Shown piece after piece: positions 28,339 through 37,427 of a stretch of 64,000 nucleotides of DNA (positions are counted from its first letter, which is position 1; each line of letters opens with the position of its first letter). This DNA is from CAYLMM01 sp964646035 (GTDB taxonomy: Bacteria; Krumholzibacteriota; Krumholzibacteriia; LZORAL124-64-63): contig CAZYDJ010000002.1 of the NCBI GenBank assembly GCA_964646035.1, positions 13,476 to 77,475 on the forward strand. Reading direction: 5' to 3'. Below the pieces are notes generated by a model. It worked only from the letters and a program-made list of their open reading frames with translations. It did not search any database and had not been told where the DNA came from. Position numbers and translations under genes: made by a program.

Positions 28339-28576
28339 TGAGCGGTCTCCGGAAATCCGTACAGGGAGCCCCCCCGGGCTCCGTCTCTCGGATCAGATCC
28401 GTAGAATATACCGCAATATTGACCGGCCTGCATCAGATTGATCGAAATTGCACACATCATTCATCAAAACTTGTGAGTATTCCTACAGCGGGTGCGGCGG
28501 CAATGGTTTAGCTTGGCTATCTTGTCATCGTTCGCACCGCTGACCCCAAAGTCGAGCGACCCGGGAAAGGGCATCA

Positions 28577-29182
28577 TTGAAAATCAGTAACTCCAATAAT
28601 CACGACTGCCCGGGACAGCGCTCCCGCAGCCTGACCGCCCTGGCCGTATCCCAAATCGGCAGCCCGCCGGTGCTCGCCATGGCCGCGATGCTGGCGTTGG
28701 CGACGCGTTTTCCCGGCGACGGACCGTGGTTCGCAGCCGGAGCCTATATCCTGATTGCGATCGTCGCCCCGGTGGCCTTTCTGGTCCGGGAGTTGAGGCA
28801 TGGCCGGATCGGCGACATCGAATTGCCCCGGCGCCGCGATCGGGCGCGGCCGATGATCGTCGGGCAGATTCTCTCCGGAGTGGCGGCGCTGCTCTTATCC
28901 GCAACCGGAGCCCCCACCGAAATGGTCGCCCTGGCCGGAGCCCTGTGGGTTCTCGGCGTCCTGATCCTGATGGTCACCGTCTTCTGGAAGATCAGCGTCC
29001 ACTGCGCCGCCGCATCCGCGGCCGCGACCCTTGCCTGGATTCTTTCCGGCGCCGCCCTGTTGCCCGCCGTCGGCGCCCTGGCCGTAGTCTGGTCGCGGGT
29101 TCGCCTCGGCCGCCATACCCTCGCCCAGACCATCGCGGGATCCCTGCTCGGCTTCGGCGTCCTGCGCCTGGTCTGGTTCTGA
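28577..29182 (+). CDS. PAP2-like polytopic membrane protein
   Basis: This encodes 201 residues from a TTG start with AAGGG upstream. It has about five or six hydrophobic segments (ALAVSQIGSPPVLAMAAML, AGAYILIAIVAPVAFLV, GALWVLGVLILMVTVFW). Near the end, KISVHCAAASAA and SRVRLGRHTLAQTIAGSLLG resemble the C-terminal phosphatase motifs of PAP2 (Ser/Gly-His and SR...H...D-type), but the last acidic residue is Gln. It may therefore be a degenerate lipid phosphatase-like protein. The gene stands alone, diverging from the kinase. Confidence 0.55.
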   Translation: MKISNSNNHDCPGQRSRSLTALAVSQIGSPPVLAMAAMLALATRFPGDGPWFAAGAYILIAIVAPVAFLVRELRHGRIGDIELPRRRDRARPMIVGQILSGVAALLLSATGAPTEMVALAGALWVLGVLILMVTVFWKISVHCAAASAAATLAWILSGAALLPAVGALAVVWSRVRLGRHTLAQTIAGSLLGFGVLRLVWF

Positions 29183-29252
29183 TACGAGGCAACCATCCGC
29201 GACAGCGGTCGTAGTACGGTTCGTCCCTCTCACCCATCCCGGAGGATGAACC

Positions 29253-29825
29253 ATGACCCGTCGCACGATTGCCTTCCTGTTTCTGGCCGCGATCCTGATA
29301 GCCTCCCTGCCGGCCATGGCCGGGCACCGCCACAACGACAACCACAACAGCCATCTCGAAGATGTGGACATCGATTTCGAGGACGACGGCACCCTGGTTC
29401 TCGATCCCGATGGTTATCGCGGGGAATCCCTGACCATCTCCAAGGATCTGGTCCTGCGCGTGAATGGCGAAAAGGTGAAGCTGGACGACTCGGAAAAAAT
29501 GCTGGTCGCCGACTATTACGAAAACGGAATGAAGGTCGTCCTGACAGCCGAAGCCATGGGCCGGGCCGGAGCCAAGATGGGCGTGCGGGGCGTCGCGCTG
29601 GCCGTCAATGCCATCGCGAAGGTCGCCAAGCTGCTGGACGCTGATTACGACTCCGATGATCTCGAACGCGATGTCGAGGCCGAAGCCGAGTCGATGGAAG
29701 AGGCCGGCGAGGAACTCGAGAAGCAGGGCGAGATCCTCAGCGGCCGGGTCGATGAAATGGGGCGGATCGCGAAGAAGATGCGTTCGAGAATCCCCGAAGT
29801 CGCAGAACTGGATTGGTTCGATTGA
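29253..29825 (+). CDS. exported protein, DUF2884 (YggN)-like
   Basis: This encodes 190 residues. Residues 1-23 form a signal peptide (IAFLFLAAILIASLPAMA), followed by a His/Asn-rich segment and a long helical region rich in Glu, Lys and Asp. The part DYYENGMKVVLTAEAMG and the acidic coiled-coil-like tail resemble periplasmic YggN/DUF2884 proteins, but the match is by style. A GGAGG site precedes the ATG by 9 bases. A terminator overlaps the downstream convergent gene's end. Confidence 0.5.
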   Translation: MTRRTIAFLFLAAILIASLPAMAGHRHNDNHNSHLEDVDIDFEDDGTLVLDPDGYRGESLTISKDLVLRVNGEKVKLDDSEKMLVADYYENGMKVVLTAEAMGRAGAKMGVRGVALAVNAIAKVAKLLDADYDSDDLERDVEAEAESMEEAGEELEKQGEILSGRVDEMGRIAKKMRSRIPEVAELDWFD

Positions 29826-29834
29826 TGAATTCAG

Positions 29835-29869
29835 GGTGCCCGGTCAGACATCGAGGCTGGGCACCTTTT
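29835..29869 (+). terminator. intrinsic terminator of DUF2884-like gene
   Basis: A 7-bp stem (29835-29841 with 29859-29865) with a long loop is followed by TTTT. It overlaps the 3' end of the convergent DUF2270 gene. Confidence 0.6.
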
Positions 29870-30590
29870 CCCCCGTATGTTCGGGGTCGAGCCAGTAGCT
29901 CTGCTCCGGCGGCCTCACCCGCGGCGTCATGATGATCAACAGCAGCAGCGAAACGTAGAGCAAGGCGACCATCGCCGCCGGAACCCACCAGGGAAAAACC
30001 CCGATCTCGAAAATCCCCTTCGACCCGCCCGCCTCCATATGCGGAAAGACCGCCGCCCGGCCCAGCCAGGCCAGCAACAGGAACAACAGGATGTAGGAAT
30101 AATTTCGGATCAGCCGGGCCTTGATGGCCTGGGCCATCGTGATCTTGAATTTGGGGTGCAGCAGGTCTTCGGCCACGCGGTCTCCCCAATGCGATATGGG
30201 GCTCTCGAGATCGCGGCGCAGGATGGGTCCGTAGAAGTTCTCCTCGATCATGCGCACCCGCGAGCGCCAGACGTCGAAGAAGCGGAAGCGGCGGGCCTCG
30301 TGCAGCAGGAAGACCAAGTTGGCGTACATGCCGGTGATCAGGGTTTCCTGTGCGTAATGCGGATTGCTGAAACTGAAGGTCAGGATGCCGACCGTCGCGA
30401 TGATGGCCCAGTTGGACGTGGTGTCGAGGCGGTTGCGCCAGGCCAGGGCCCTGGCCGATTCGCCGCGATAAAGATGGACCAGCGCCGTGACGTACTCGCC
30501 CCTCGAGAGAGGTTGTCCCTCGTAATCGGCCCTCTGCCGTGGGGCCTGATCCCTCTCGGGGAAACTGTGGCTGTCCGGGGTGCGCATCAT
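29844..30590 (-). CDS. DUF2270 family membrane protein
   Basis: This encodes 248 residues. An N-terminal cytoplasmic segment is followed by LVHLYRGESARALAWRNRLDTTSNWAI, the conserved opening of DUF2270. Two helices (IIATVGILTFSFS; ITGMYANLVFLLHEARRF) and, after a basic loop with ENFYGPIL, two more C-terminal helices (YSYILLFLLLAWLGRAAVF; VPAAMVALLYVSLLLLIIM) make it a four-helix inner membrane protein. Function not known for the family. A short tail ends after HTGEKVPSLDV. Confidence 0.8.
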   Translation of the reverse strand: MMRTPDSHSFPERDQAPRQRADYEGQPLSRGEYVTALVHLYRGESARALAWRNRLDTTSNWAIIATVGILTFSFSNPHYAQETLITGMYANLVFLLHEARRFRFFDVWRSRVRMIEENFYGPILRRDLESPISHWGDRVAEDLLHPKFKITMAQAIKARLIRNYSYILLFLLLAWLGRAAVFPHMEAGGSKGIFEIGVFPWWVPAAMVALLYVSLLLLIIMTPRVRPPEQSYWLDPEHTGEKVPSLDV

Positions 30591-30633
30591 TACATCATGC
30601 TACCGGAGACACCGGGGGTTCGCAAGCCGTTGC

Positions 30634-31416
30634 TCAGCCCTTGGCGGGAAAACGACCGTCTAGCGCTTCGCGCAGTATCTGCGTGACCTCGTCGCTGAAA
30701 TCCTTCTTCAGCATCCACTGCAGATAGTCGCGAGCCTCGGCGGCGACGTCTTCCAGGGATCGATCGCGGTACTTGCCGAAAGTGAATACTGCCCGGCCGT
30801 CATCATTCCAGATGAACTTCCGCGACGAATCCACGAAGCGTCCCTCGTCCGGGTTGCAGAAAACGTGCAACTCGTCAGGGTCGCGCGGCAGATCGGGATA
30901 GTGTTCGAGCTGGGCGTCCAGCACCGCCAGCGTCGCCTCGACATCGGCCAGGGCGGAGTGGGCGTTTTCCAGGTCTCCCCCGCAGAACTTGCTATATGCC
31001 GCGGTCAGGGTGCGGGGCTCCATCTTGACGAAGATCGTGAAGGCGTCGAAATGCCGGCGGCCGGCCAGATCGATCGAACTGCCCGCCCGGATCATTTCGG
31101 CCCGCAGCAGGGGAATGTCGAAGCGGCCGGTGTTGAAACCCGCCAGGTCGGCCCCGTCGAGAATCCGCTCCACCTCGGCTGTAATCTGCTCGAAGCGGGG
31201 CGCGTCGGCGACGTCGGCGTCGGAGATATCGTGGATCGCGGTGGCCCCGGGCGGGATCGGCATGCCCGGATTGACCAGCGACCGGAAGGTGCTTCTTGCG
31301 CCGTCCGGCTCCAGCCGCACCATGGCGATCTCGACGATGCGGTCGCGATCGACGTTGACCCCGGTGGTCTCGAGATCGAAACAGACCAGCGGTCTTTCCA
31401 GCTTCAGATTACGCAT
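30634..31416 (-). CDS. DnaQ-like 3'-5' exonuclease with ExoX-type C-terminal domain
   Basis: This encodes 260 residues. Exo I motif VCFDLETTG (DxE), ExoII AGFNTGRFDIPLL and ExoIII HSALADVEAT give the DEDDh set. The C-terminal part from ~200 has VFTFGKYRDRSLEDV and YLQWMLKKDF, a small module also seen in ExoX-like and other DEDDh exonucleases. Such nucleases trim 3' ends in replication, repair or recycling; it is not clear that this is the polymerase III epsilon subunit, as no DNA polymerase gene is near. It lies downstream of ilvE on the same strand but separated by a terminator. Confidence 0.88.
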   Translation of the reverse strand: MRNLKLERPLVCFDLETTGVNVDRDRIVEIAMVRLEPDGARSTFRSLVNPGMPIPPGATAIHDISDADVADAPRFEQITAEVERILDGADLAGFNTGRFDIPLLRAEMIRAGSSIDLAGRRHFDAFTIFVKMEPRTLTAAYSKFCGGDLENAHSALADVEATLAVLDAQLEHYPDLPRDPDELHVFCNPDEGRFVDSSRKFIWNDDGRAVFTFGKYRDRSLEDVAAEARDYLQWMLKKDFSDEVTQILREALDGRFPAKG

Positions 31417-31444
31417 GCCTGATCTCCCCCGGCTCCCCTGATGA

Positions 31445-31474
31445 AAAGAGGGCCCCGGCTGCGGCCGGGGCCCT
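31445..31474 (-). terminator. intrinsic terminator of ilvE
   Basis: A 10-bp GC stem (31449-31458 with 31465-31474) reads, on the minus strand, into CTTTTC. It lies 11 bases after the ilvE stop and before the DnaQ-like gene. Confidence 0.8.
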
Positions 31475-31485
31475 GCGCCGACGTT

Positions 31486-32559
31486 CTAGCTGTGCTGGAA
31501 TTGCGGCACCTTGTGGATCCATTCCGGATGCAGGGCGCTGTTGCCGGTATGCAGTTCGCACAAGGTCTCGCGCAGCTTGCGCGTGACCGGGCCCTCGTCT
31601 CCGTCTGCGATCGTCAGATCCCGGCCCTGATAATGGATGAGGCCCACCGGAGTCACCACCGCGGCGGTGCCGCAGGCGAAGATCTCTTTGAGTTCGCCGC
31701 TGTCGATCTGCGCGCAGATCTTATCGATTTCCGGGTGTTCCTCGACCCAGTTCAGACCAAGGTCGCCGCAGAGCACGCCTACCGAGTTGCGCGTGACTCC
31801 CCGGAGGATGGTATCTCCGCACGGAGCGGTAATGATCCTGTCCTCGTAGACGAAGGCGATATTCATCGCCCCCATTTCCTCGATCCAGCGCTTGGTGACA
31901 TCCAGCCAGATTATCTGATCGAAGCCCTCGTCCTTGGCGTTCTGGATCGGGACCAGGGCGGCGGCGTAATTGCCGCCGGTCTTGGCGCCGCCCACGCCGC
32001 CGGGAGCGGACCGGACGTAGGTCTCTTCCACCTTCAGGCGCAGAGGGTTGATCCCGCCGGCGAAATACGATCCCACCGGCCCGATGATGATGTAGAAGAT
32101 GTAGCTGTCGGAGGGAGCGACACCGAGTCCGACCTGGGTGGATATCATCGTCGGCCGGATGTAGAGAGCGGCGGTGGGCTCGGGAACCCATTCGCGATCG
32201 AGATCGATCAGCCGTTCGAGGGCGTCCATGAAGAGCGCTTCGTCAATCGGCGGCATGCACATCCTGGCGCAGGAACGATTGAAGCGGGCGATGTTCATGT
32301 CGGGGCGGAACATGTGCCGGGTTCCGTCCTCCGGATTGGCGTAGGCCTTCATGCCCTCGAAGATCTCCTGACCGTAATGCAGCACCTTCACGGCCGGATC
32401 GAGCATGAACGGACCGTAGGGCTCGATCCGCGGGTCCTGCCATTTTCCGTCCCGATAATCCATCAGGAACATGTGCGGGGTGAAGGTCCGGCCGAAACCG
32501 TAATTTCCGTCTGTGGGAGGTTTGGCCGAGCTGGTGCTGCGGGTAATCTTTATCTCCAT
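31486..32559 (-). CDS. ilvE: branched-chain amino acid aminotransferase
   Basis: This encodes 357 residues. It is a fold-type IV PLP enzyme: the Schiff-base lysine is in GGAKTGGNYAA, with upstream VLHYGQEIFEGMKAY and RPDMNIARFNRS, and downstream ITAPCGDTILRGVTR (phosphate-binding) and CGTAAVVTPVG. This is the group II BCAT arrangement used in the last step of valine, leucine and isoleucine synthesis and the first step of their breakdown. The ATG at 32559 follows AGGAGG. It is a stand-alone gene, separated from the MFS gene by 140 bases. Confidence 0.95.
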   Translation of the reverse strand: MEIKITRSTSSAKPPTDGNYGFGRTFTPHMFLMDYRDGKWQDPRIEPYGPFMLDPAVKVLHYGQEIFEGMKAYANPEDGTRHMFRPDMNIARFNRSCARMCMPPIDEALFMDALERLIDLDREWVPEPTAALYIRPTMISTQVGLGVAPSDSYIFYIIIGPVGSYFAGGINPLRLKVEETYVRSAPGGVGGAKTGGNYAAALVPIQNAKDEGFDQIIWLDVTKRWIEEMGAMNIAFVYEDRIITAPCGDTILRGVTRNSVGVLCGDLGLNWVEEHPEIDKICAQIDSGELKEIFACGTAAVVTPVGLIHYQGRDLTIADGDEGPVTRKLRETLCELHTGNSALHPEWIHKVPQFQHS

Positions 32560-32699
32560 CTTTATCTCCTCCTGGCCGGGGTACGGCGGCGAAGAATAGC
32601 GACCGCGGATACCTGGCGCTCAGTATACGTTATTTATGCGCCCCGGATCATATCATGGTGAAATACAGCGCGAGAATCAAGACTTCCCGGAAGTCGGGA

Positions 32700-34025
32700 T
32701 CAGGCCTTGTTGGACATGGCGCGGGGCCGCTCTGCCGGTTTTTCCGGATGAGCGGCGTTTTGGGCTGAAACGGCTGCTGACCCGGCATCGCGGGGATCCG
32801 CGCCTGTCGGTATCGCGCGGGGGATCCGGCTCAGGAAAAAGGCGCCCGCCGCTGCCGCTACGACCTCGCCCCCGCCCGCGAACATGAGCACGTTTCCGAC
32901 TCCCAGCAGTCGACCGAGGGCCGGCCCGGCCAGCACCGAAAACAAGCTGATCGGCCCGAGCAGCGGGTTCAGCCAGCCGAAGATGCGGCCTCGTTCTCCC
33001 TCGTCGGTCTCCCGCTGCAGGAAGGTGGTCAGGTTGACCTGCAGGCCGGTGCTGATGGCTCCGAAACAGCCGAAGAGAACGGCGGCGGCGGGAACGCTCC
33101 GGTTCAGGGAGAACAGGATGAGCAACAGCCCGTCCAGCGCGACCAATCGGGTGACCGACGCCAGCGGACGCTTGTTGTCGCGGCGGAAGCCGGCGGCGAA
33201 TGCTCCGGCGATGCCGCCCAGGCCGGCGGCGGCGAAGATGAAGCCGAGATCCCTGTCGCCGCGGCCGAGGCCGTTCTTGACGAAGTCGAAGACCAGCGGC
33301 GGCTGCATGGCCGTGACGACCGTGACCGCGGCCAGGAATGCGACAGCGAACCTGAGCCGGGGCCGATTCCAGATCGCCGCTACTCCGTGACGGCCCTCCG
33401 AGAGCAGAGAAGACCAGCCGGGGCGGGTCGGCACCACTTGCGAATCGGCATCGCTCCGCTTCACCGGCCTGCGGTCGCGGACTCCGGTCAGGATGATCGC
33501 CGAAACCAGAAAAGTGCCCGCGTCGACCCAGAAAGCGATGCGGGTTCCGACCGCCGCCACCAGGACTCCGCCGGCGGCCATGCCCAGCAGCAGCACCAGA
33601 TTGCCGGTCAGCATCGCCAGTGCGTTGGTCTTCTTCAATGAATCGGCGGGAACGATGTCCGGGATCAGGGCCAGACGCGCCGGACCGGTCAGTTGCCGGC
33701 CGACGGCCAGCACCACGGCCAGGGCATAGATCCAGATCAGGCCTCCGGCGAACGGGATGGCGGCGACGGCGGCGGCGCAGAGGATATCGCTGAAGATCAT
33801 CGCCCGCTTGCGGTCGCATCGATCCAGCACCACGCCGATGGCCGGCCCCATCAGCACGCCGGGCATAATCTGCAGGGCGGCCAACAGCCCGAGGCTGAGC
33901 ACATCGCCGGTGATATCGAGAACCAGGGAGAAAAGCGCTATCAATACGATCTTGTCGCCCAGCCCGGATACGAACTGGGCCGACCAGACCGACAGGAAGC
34001 TACGATTGCCGAAGAGTTCCTTCAC
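32700..34025 (-). CDS. MFS transporter (EntS/MFS_3-like)
   Basis: This encodes 441 residues with about twelve membrane helices. The loop 2-3 motif GPAIGVVLDRCDRKRAMIFSD resembles the MFS signature of enterobactin-exporter type proteins, and RLALIPDIVPADSLKKTNAL matches the conserved loop of the MFS_3 family. A charged central loop (~190-215) separates the two halves. These are proton-driven exporters of siderophores or drugs. It is downstream of hflX by 30 bases, so cotranscription is likely, but no siderophore genes are adjacent. Confidence 0.85.
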   Translation of the reverse strand: MKELFGNRSFLSVWSAQFVSGLGDKIVLIALFSLVLDITGDVLSLGLLAALQIMPGVLMGPAIGVVLDRCDRKRAMIFSDILCAAAVAAIPFAGGLIWIYALAVVLAVGRQLTGPARLALIPDIVPADSLKKTNALAMLTGNLVLLLGMAAGGVLVAAVGTRIAFWVDAGTFLVSAIILTGVRDRRPVKRSDADSQVVPTRPGWSSLLSEGRHGVAAIWNRPRLRFAVAFLAAVTVVTAMQPPLVFDFVKNGLGRGDRDLGFIFAAAGLGGIAGAFAAGFRRDNKRPLASVTRLVALDGLLLILFSLNRSVPAAAVLFGCFGAISTGLQVNLTTFLQRETDEGERGRIFGWLNPLLGPISLFSVLAGPALGRLLGVGNVLMFAGGGEVVAAAAGAFFLSRIPRAIPTGADPRDAGSAAVSAQNAAHPEKPAERPRAMSNKA

Positions 34026-34055
34026 GGGGATCCTTCCCCTCGCCCGACCGCCGGT

Positions 34056-35396
34056 TCAGTCGAGGATCTGCAGGTCGGGCTCGGTCGAGCGGAGCCTGCT
34101 CAGTTCCTCTTCGCGCATGCGCACCGTCACCCGGCAATGCTCGACGTCATGTTCCTCCGCCAGAACGGAGGCGGTACGATGGAAAACCGCCACCAGGTCC
34201 ATCCGGTGCAACGGCATCTGCAGACGGAACACCCGCTCCTTCTGGAGCAGGGCGTTGGTCAGGGCCGACCGTACAGCCTCCGGCCCTTCCCCGGCAAGTG
34301 CCGAAACGAAAAGGGAGTCCGGATATTCCATTCGGTAGCGGTTGATGAAGGCATCGCGGCTCTCGGCGTCGAGCAGATCGATCTTGTTGAAGACCATCAG
34401 CAGCGGGCGATCGCCGGGCACGATTTCGGCCAGGACTGAATTTACCGATGCGATCTGGTGATCGGGATCACTGCTCGAGGCGTCCACGACATGAAGCAGC
34501 AGATCCGCCTCGGCCACTTCCTGCAGGGTGGCGTGAAAACTCTCGACGAGATGGTGGGGCAGGCGACGGATGAAGCCGACCGTATCGGAGAGCAGGAAGA
34601 AATGACGCTCATCGACATCCACGCGGCGGGTGGTGGCGTCGAGGGTGGCGAAGAGGCGGTCGGCCACCAGGACGTCGGCCTGGGTGATCGCCCGCATCAA
34701 CGTCGACTTGCCCGCGTTGGTATATCCGATCAGGGCCGCCGTGAAATGTTCCTGGCGGCGGCGCGCCTGGACCCGGCGATTGCCGGCCACTTCGACTAGC
34801 TCGCGCTTGAGACGCGAGATGCGGCGGCCGACCAGGCGGCGGTCCGTTTCGAGCTGGGTTTCGCCGGGGCCCCGCGTTCCGATCCCGCCCGCCTGACGTT
34901 CGAGATGCGACCACAGCTTTCTCAGCCGCGGCAACATATACTGCAGTTGGGCGAGCTCGACCTGCATGCGCGCCTGGCTGGTGCGGGCATGGCGGGCGAA
35001 GATATCCAGGATCAACTCGGTGCGGTCCAGCACGGACACCCCGTTGGATTCATCCCGGGATTCATTCAGTTCCCGCTCGATGTTCCGCGACTGGGCCGGC
35101 GACAGTTCGTTGTCGAATACGACCAGTCGGGCCCGGGTATGGTCCGCCACCGCTTGCAGTTCTTCCAGTTTGCCCTTGCCGATAAAAGTCGCCGGATCAG
35201 GGCGGTCGCGTTTCTGGGTGATCTCTCCGACCACTTCGCCGCCCGCCGTGTCGGCCAGGCGCCCGAGCTCTCCCAGGTCCGCCTCTCCGCCGCGCATGCC
35301 GCCGAAGTATTCCGGAAGATCGACGCCGACCAGCACCGTCGGTTGCCGCTTCACTTCCCGGACGCCGGTCCTGTCGTTGCCTTGATCAGATCTCAT
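34056..35396 (-). CDS. hflX: GTPase HflX
   Basis: This encodes 446 residues. The start is ATG 35396, overlapping the ABC-F stop by 11 bases; an earlier frame extension has no N-terminal match. The HflX N-terminal domain has ELGRLADTAGGEVVGEI and FIGKGKLEELQ. GTGGPGETQLETDRR-type phrase appears as RGPGETQLETDRRLV. The G domain has the P-loop LIGYTNAGKSTLMRA, DTVGFIRRLPHHLVESF and VFNKIDLL. HflX splits or rescues 70S ribosomes under stress. It is coupled to a ribosome-associated ABC-F ATPase, a sensible functional pair. Confidence 0.95.
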   Translation of the reverse strand: MRSDQGNDRTGVREVKRQPTVLVGVDLPEYFGGMRGGEADLGELGRLADTAGGEVVGEITQKRDRPDPATFIGKGKLEELQAVADHTRARLVVFDNELSPAQSRNIERELNESRDESNGVSVLDRTELILDIFARHARTSQARMQVELAQLQYMLPRLRKLWSHLERQAGGIGTRGPGETQLETDRRLVGRRISRLKRELVEVAGNRRVQARRRQEHFTAALIGYTNAGKSTLMRAITQADVLVADRLFATLDATTRRVDVDERHFFLLSDTVGFIRRLPHHLVESFHATLQEVAEADLLLHVVDASSSDPDHQIASVNSVLAEIVPGDRPLLMVFNKIDLLDAESRDAFINRYRMEYPDSLFVSALAGEGPEAVRSALTNALLQKERVFRLQMPLHRMDLVAVFHRTASVLAEEHDVEHCRVTVRMREEELSRLRSTEPDLQILD

Positions 35397-37338
35397 TATT
35401 CCATTTCTCCCAGCGGGCCATTGCTTTGTCGATACGCCTCTGCAGTTCATCGCAGGTCCGGGCGAACTCCATGCGCTGCCGCGGATCCAGGTCCGGTCCC
35501 GCCATTGCCGCAAGCACTTCGGATCGCCGGCTTTCCAGGTTCTCTATCTCTTCTTCGGCCTCGGCGATCCACTGCCGCCTGCGGACGATTTCGTTCTTGC
35601 TCAGTCCGCCCGGAGATTCTGCGTCCGCGCTCGGCCCGGCCGCTACGCTGTCGCCTCTTTTGGTTTCCCGTCTCGTGCGGATTCCGTTGGCCGCGGACTC
35701 GGTCGCCGCCTTCTCCAGACGCCACCGCGAATAATCGTGCCAGTTTCCCGGATGGATCCGCAGCGATTGGTCCCTGTCGCGTTCGTCGGGGAAGACGATC
35801 AGCCTGTCCGCCACCCGGTCGAGAAAACGCCTGTCGTGGGTGACCATCATTACGGTTCCGCTGAATCCGATCAGGGCTTCTTCCAGGGCCTCGCGCGCCT
35901 CGAGATCGAGGTGGTTGGTCGGTTCGTCGAGCAGAAGGGTGTTATGCCCCTCCTTGATCAGGCGCAACAGCGACAGCCTGCCCCGCTCGCCTCCGGAAAG
36001 GCGGGATACCGGGCGGTCGATCATGTCGGCGCCGAATCCGAAGGCGGCCAGATAACCCCTCAGCTCTCCCATGGTATCACCGGGAGCGACCACCTGCATC
36101 TCCTGGAGCACGGTGTTGGCGTCGTTGACGTTGCGCAGATGCTGATCGTAGAGTCCGATCTCGACGTTATGCCCGATCCGCACCGCCCCATGATCGGCGA
36201 CGGTCCTGCCGGCGATCACATTGAGCAAAGTGCTCTTGCCGCAGCCGTTCGGCCCCAGGATCCCCACGCGCTCGCCGCGCAGAACCAGCAGGGACAGATC
36301 CTTGAACAGGGTCTTGGGACCGAAGCTTTTGGCCAGGTCCGCAATCTCGATGACGTTCTCGCCGCTGGCTCTTGCCGGTTTCAGGTGCAGCCGGCGAACC
36401 CCGGGCTCGGGGGGCGGCGTTTCAATCGGAGCTTCCTTCTCCAATTGCCTGCGGCGCGACTGGGCCTGTTTCGTTTTCTGGCCGGCCAGGTTGCGCCGGA
36501 TGAAGTCCTCGGTGCGGGCCTTCTTCTCCTGGCGGCGGCGCGCGGCCGCCCGCAGCCGCTCGTCGCTTTCCCGGGACGCCGCGAGATAAGCGCTGTAGTT
36601 GCCGCTGTAACGAGACAGGCGTCCGGAATTGATGCGCAGGGTCACCGTGGCGACGCGATCGAGAAAGTACCGATCGTGGGATACGATCACCACCGAGCCG
36701 TGCATCCGGTTCAGGAAAGCCTCGAGCCATTCGCGGGCGCCGAGGTCGAGATGGTTGGTGGGTTCATCCAGCAACAGCAGATCTCCGCCGGCGAGCAGGT
36801 TCGCCGCCAGGGCGCCGCGCCTGCGTTCGCCCCCCGAGAGCTCCTCCGGCCGGCGGCTCCAGGTCGCGGCGGACAACCCCAGGCCCGAGAGAGCGGCCTC
36901 CAGCCTGGCCCTCCAGCCGTAGCCGTCGCGTCGCTCGTAGTCGGCCTGCAGTTTTCCCTGCCGTTCCGCGAGCCCTGTCGCCTCGCCGGCTTCGGAGCCG
37001 ACCAGTCTCGATCCGAGTTCGGCCAACTCGGCTTCGATCTCGAGTTCGGCCGCGAACGCCGTGTCGGCGGCGATGTCGAAGAGGCTTCCCGAGCTGTCGT
37101 CGGGAGCGAACGTGGTCTCCTGCCGCAGAAAACGGGTGGTCACTCCGCCGGCGATCTGGCGGCTTCCCGATTGAGGTTCGATATCGCCGGCGATCAGGGA
37201 TAGCAGTGTCGATTTGCCGGCGCCGTTTCCGCCCACCAGGGCGTAGCGGGTGGCGGGCAGGAGATTCAGGCTCACCCCGGCCAGGATGGGCTCGCGGCCG
37301 TAGTCGAAAACAATATCCTGCATCGAGACAAGTGACAT
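35386..37338 (-). CDS. ABC-F family ATPase (Uup/EttA-like)
   Basis: This encodes 650 residues with two ABC modules and no membrane part. First module: Walker A VGGNGAGKST, signature LSGGERRRGALA, Walker B LLLLDEPTNHLDLG. Second: LGPNGCGKSTLL, LSGGERGRLSLLR, LLLDEPTNHLD. Between them is a basic arm linker (~240-305) with many Arg/Lys. The C-terminus (~560-650) has a coiled coil (EEEIENLESRRSEVLAA), as in Uup. ABC-F proteins act on the ribosomal E site to regulate or rescue translation, and some give antibiotic resistance. The overlap with hflX argues for translational quality control. Confidence 0.92.
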   Translation of the reverse strand: MSLVSMQDIVFDYGREPILAGVSLNLLPATRYALVGGNGAGKSTLLSLIAGDIEPQSGSRQIAGGVTTRFLRQETTFAPDDSSGSLFDIAADTAFAAELEIEAELAELGSRLVGSEAGEATGLAERQGKLQADYERRDGYGWRARLEAALSGLGLSAATWSRRPEELSGGERRRGALAANLLAGGDLLLLDEPTNHLDLGAREWLEAFLNRMHGSVVIVSHDRYFLDRVATVTLRINSGRLSRYSGNYSAYLAASRESDERLRAAARRRQEKKARTEDFIRRNLAGQKTKQAQSRRRQLEKEAPIETPPPEPGVRRLHLKPARASGENVIEIADLAKSFGPKTLFKDLSLLVLRGERVGILGPNGCGKSTLLNVIAGRTVADHGAVRIGHNVEIGLYDQHLRNVNDANTVLQEMQVVAPGDTMGELRGYLAAFGFGADMIDRPVSRLSGGERGRLSLLRLIKEGHNTLLLDEPTNHLDLEAREALEEALIGFSGTVMMVTHDRRFLDRVADRLIVFPDERDRDQSLRIHPGNWHDYSRWRLEKAATESAANGIRTRRETKRGDSVAAGPSADAESPGGLSKNEIVRRRQWIAEAEEEIENLESRRSEVLAAMAGPDLDPRQRMEFARTCDELQRRIDKAMARWEKWNNEI

Positions 37339-37375
37339 CGGAGCCTCTCGGAGACGCCCGGCGACCCGGGCAGCA

Positions 37376-37401
37376 AAAACCCCTTCCGGAACAGGAAGGG
37401 G
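37376..37401 (-). terminator. intrinsic terminator of AraC-type gene
   Basis: An 8-bp stem (37380-37387 with 37394-37401) is followed on the minus strand by TTTTT. It lies between the AraC-type regulator stop and the ABC-F start. Confidence 0.85.
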
Positions 37402-37427
37402 CTTTCGCTACTGACGATTTCTTTCCT

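Noticed and set aside
35737..37203. A 488-codon open frame antisense to the ABC-F gene
   Set aside because: The opposite strand encodes two clear ABC modules; this is complementary composition only.
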